Below are positions 62,940 through 64,000 of a stretch of 64,000 nucleotides of DNA, piece after piece (the first letter of the stretch is position 1; every line of letters starts with the position of its first letter). The notes under the pieces were generated by a model. It saw only the letters and a program-made list of their open reading frames with translations. It did not search any database and was not told the DNA's origin. The stretch lies in the NCBI RefSeq assembly GCF_026151205.1, contig NC_087082.1:3622001-3686000 (forward strand). Direction: 5' to 3'. The stretch is from Bolinopsis microptera. Lineage: Eukaryota; Ctenophora; Tentaculata; Lobata; Bolinopsidae. A program made the position numbers and the translations under genes.

Positions 62940-64000
62940 CCTCCTCCTACTCTTCCTCCTCCTCTCCCTGGGTCTTCCTGATTTTCCTCAGTCCTCTTCC
63001 TCCTCCTCTCCTCAGTCCTCCTCCTACTCCTCCTCGTCCTCAGTCCTCCTCATCAGTCCTCAACAGTCCTCCTCCTCCCCAGTCCTCCTCCTCCTCCTGA
63101 GTCCTCCTCCTGGGTCCTCCTCCTCTTCATCCTTCTCCTCTTCCTCCTCAGTCCTCAGTCCTCCTCCTCATCCTTCTCCTCAGTCCTCCATTCTCCTCCT
63201 CAGTCCTCCCCCCGTCCCCCTCCTCCTCCTCCTATTCAGTCCTCCTCCTCCTCCTCCTCCTCAGTACTCCTCTTTCTCAGTCCTCCTCCTCCTCCTCTTC
63301 CCTCTCAGTCATCCTCCTCAGCCATCCTCCTCAGTCCTCATCAGTCCTCCTCCTCCTGGGTCCTCCTCCTCCTCTTCATCCTCCTCCTCTTCCTCCTCGG
63401 TCCTCAGTCCTCCTCCTCCTGGGTCCTCCTCCTCATCCTTCTCATCAGTCCTCCTCCTCCCCAGTCCTCTCCCAGTCCCCCTCCTTCTCCTCCTCCTATT
63501 CAGTCCTCCTCCTCCTCCTCCTCCTCCTCCTGAGTCCTCCTCTTCCTCCTGAGTCCTCCTCCTGAGTCCTCCTCCTCCTCCCTCTCAGTCATCCTCCTCA
63601 GTCATCCTCCTCAGTCATCCTCCTCAGCCATCCTCCCCAGCCATCCTCCTCAGCCATCCTCCTCAGTACTCCCCAGTCCTCCTCCTTCTCAGTCATCGTC
63701 AGTCCTCCTCCTCAGTCCTCCTCAGTCCTCCTCCTCCTCCTCCTCCTCCTGGGTCCTCCTGGGTCTTCCTGATCCTCCCCAGTCCTCCTCCTCCTCCCCT
63801 CCTCAGTCCTCCTCCTACTCCTCCTCCTCCTCCTCAGTCCTCCTCCTCAGTCCTCCTCAGTCCTCCTCCTCCTCCTCCTCCTCCTGGGTCCTCCTGGGTC
63901 TTCCTGATCCTCCCCAGTCCTCCTCCTCCTCCCCTCCTCAGTCCTCCTCCTACTCCTCCTCCTCGTCCTCAGTCCTCCTCATCAGTCCTCAACAGTTCTC
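62940..64000. repeat. TCC-rich compound satellite reaching the window end
   Basis: Pyrimidine-only style array of CTCCTCCTCAGTCC units, over 1 kb, still running at the edge. A ~135-bp sub-block (GGGTCTTCCTGATCCTCC to the next GGGTCTTCCTG) repeats near 63762 and 63897. The block starting at 62971 recurs at 63897. The Ser/Pro-rich frame is an artefact. Confidence 0.9.

Noticed and set aside
62782-63552. 256-codon Ser/Pro-rich frame
   Set aside because: It is the translation of the TCC satellite and of the short GGACAAAA repeat; there is no domain.

Overview
The window is nuclear DNA of a multicellular animal, most likely a marine invertebrate. Genes are split by many GT-AG introns, the sequence is AT-rich, and tandem repeats, TTAGGG-type tracts and small non-autonomous transposons are dense. 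The gene families (complement-type CCP modules, an apextrin C-terminal ApeC domain, a GRK4/5/6-type kinase) are metazoan; a cnidarian or similar early-branching lineage is my guess only. There are no bacterial operons, CRISPR arrays or virus-like genes.

Four genes can be assembled by matching splice sites and codon phase. (1) Positions 2-4000, plus strand: the 3' part of an ankyrin-repeat gene with an IQ-like basic segment and a long disordered, acidic C-terminus; two short terminal exons extend it past the stop of the long open frame. (2) Positions 5466-9290, plus strand: a complete ten-exon gene for an unrecognised coiled-coil, basic protein of about 338 residues, including a 30-nt microexon. 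(3) Positions 20632-10032, minus strand: a receptor-like gene with a signal peptide, ApeC domain, about eight CCP/sushi modules, one membrane span and a cytoplasmic tail rich in tyrosine motifs. This is the most interesting gene here, because ApeC is known mainly from soluble immune lectin-like proteins. (4) Positions 30736 to beyond 60931, plus strand: the first five coding exons of a G-protein-coupled receptor kinase of the GRK4/5/6 group, up to part of the RH domain; the kinase domain lies beyond the window.

Non-coding layout: 21.0-23.7 kb is a huge (GGAAGGGA)n tract split by an ~850-bp inverted-repeat element. 23.7-30.2 kb is a transposon graveyard: copies of the same element family, a SINE-like tRNA-derived sequence, a hAT-type MITE with a perfect 8-bp target duplication inside a hairpin, and a 2-kb TTAA-flanked element. 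The GRK introns (30.8-64 kb) hold at least a dozen minisatellites with 7- to 43-bp units, including ~90 copies of a 26-bp unit each carrying CACGTG.

A recurrent pattern deserves attention. In genes 2 and 3, at least four minisatellites or short tandem duplications straddle an exon-intron boundary and so multiply a splice donor or acceptor, and a fifth duplicated donor flanks an insertion. Together with the ApeC-CCP receptor this is the best candidate for something undescribed. Two junctions in gene 3 could not be reconciled in phase by hand; exon boundaries elsewhere may be off by one or two bases.
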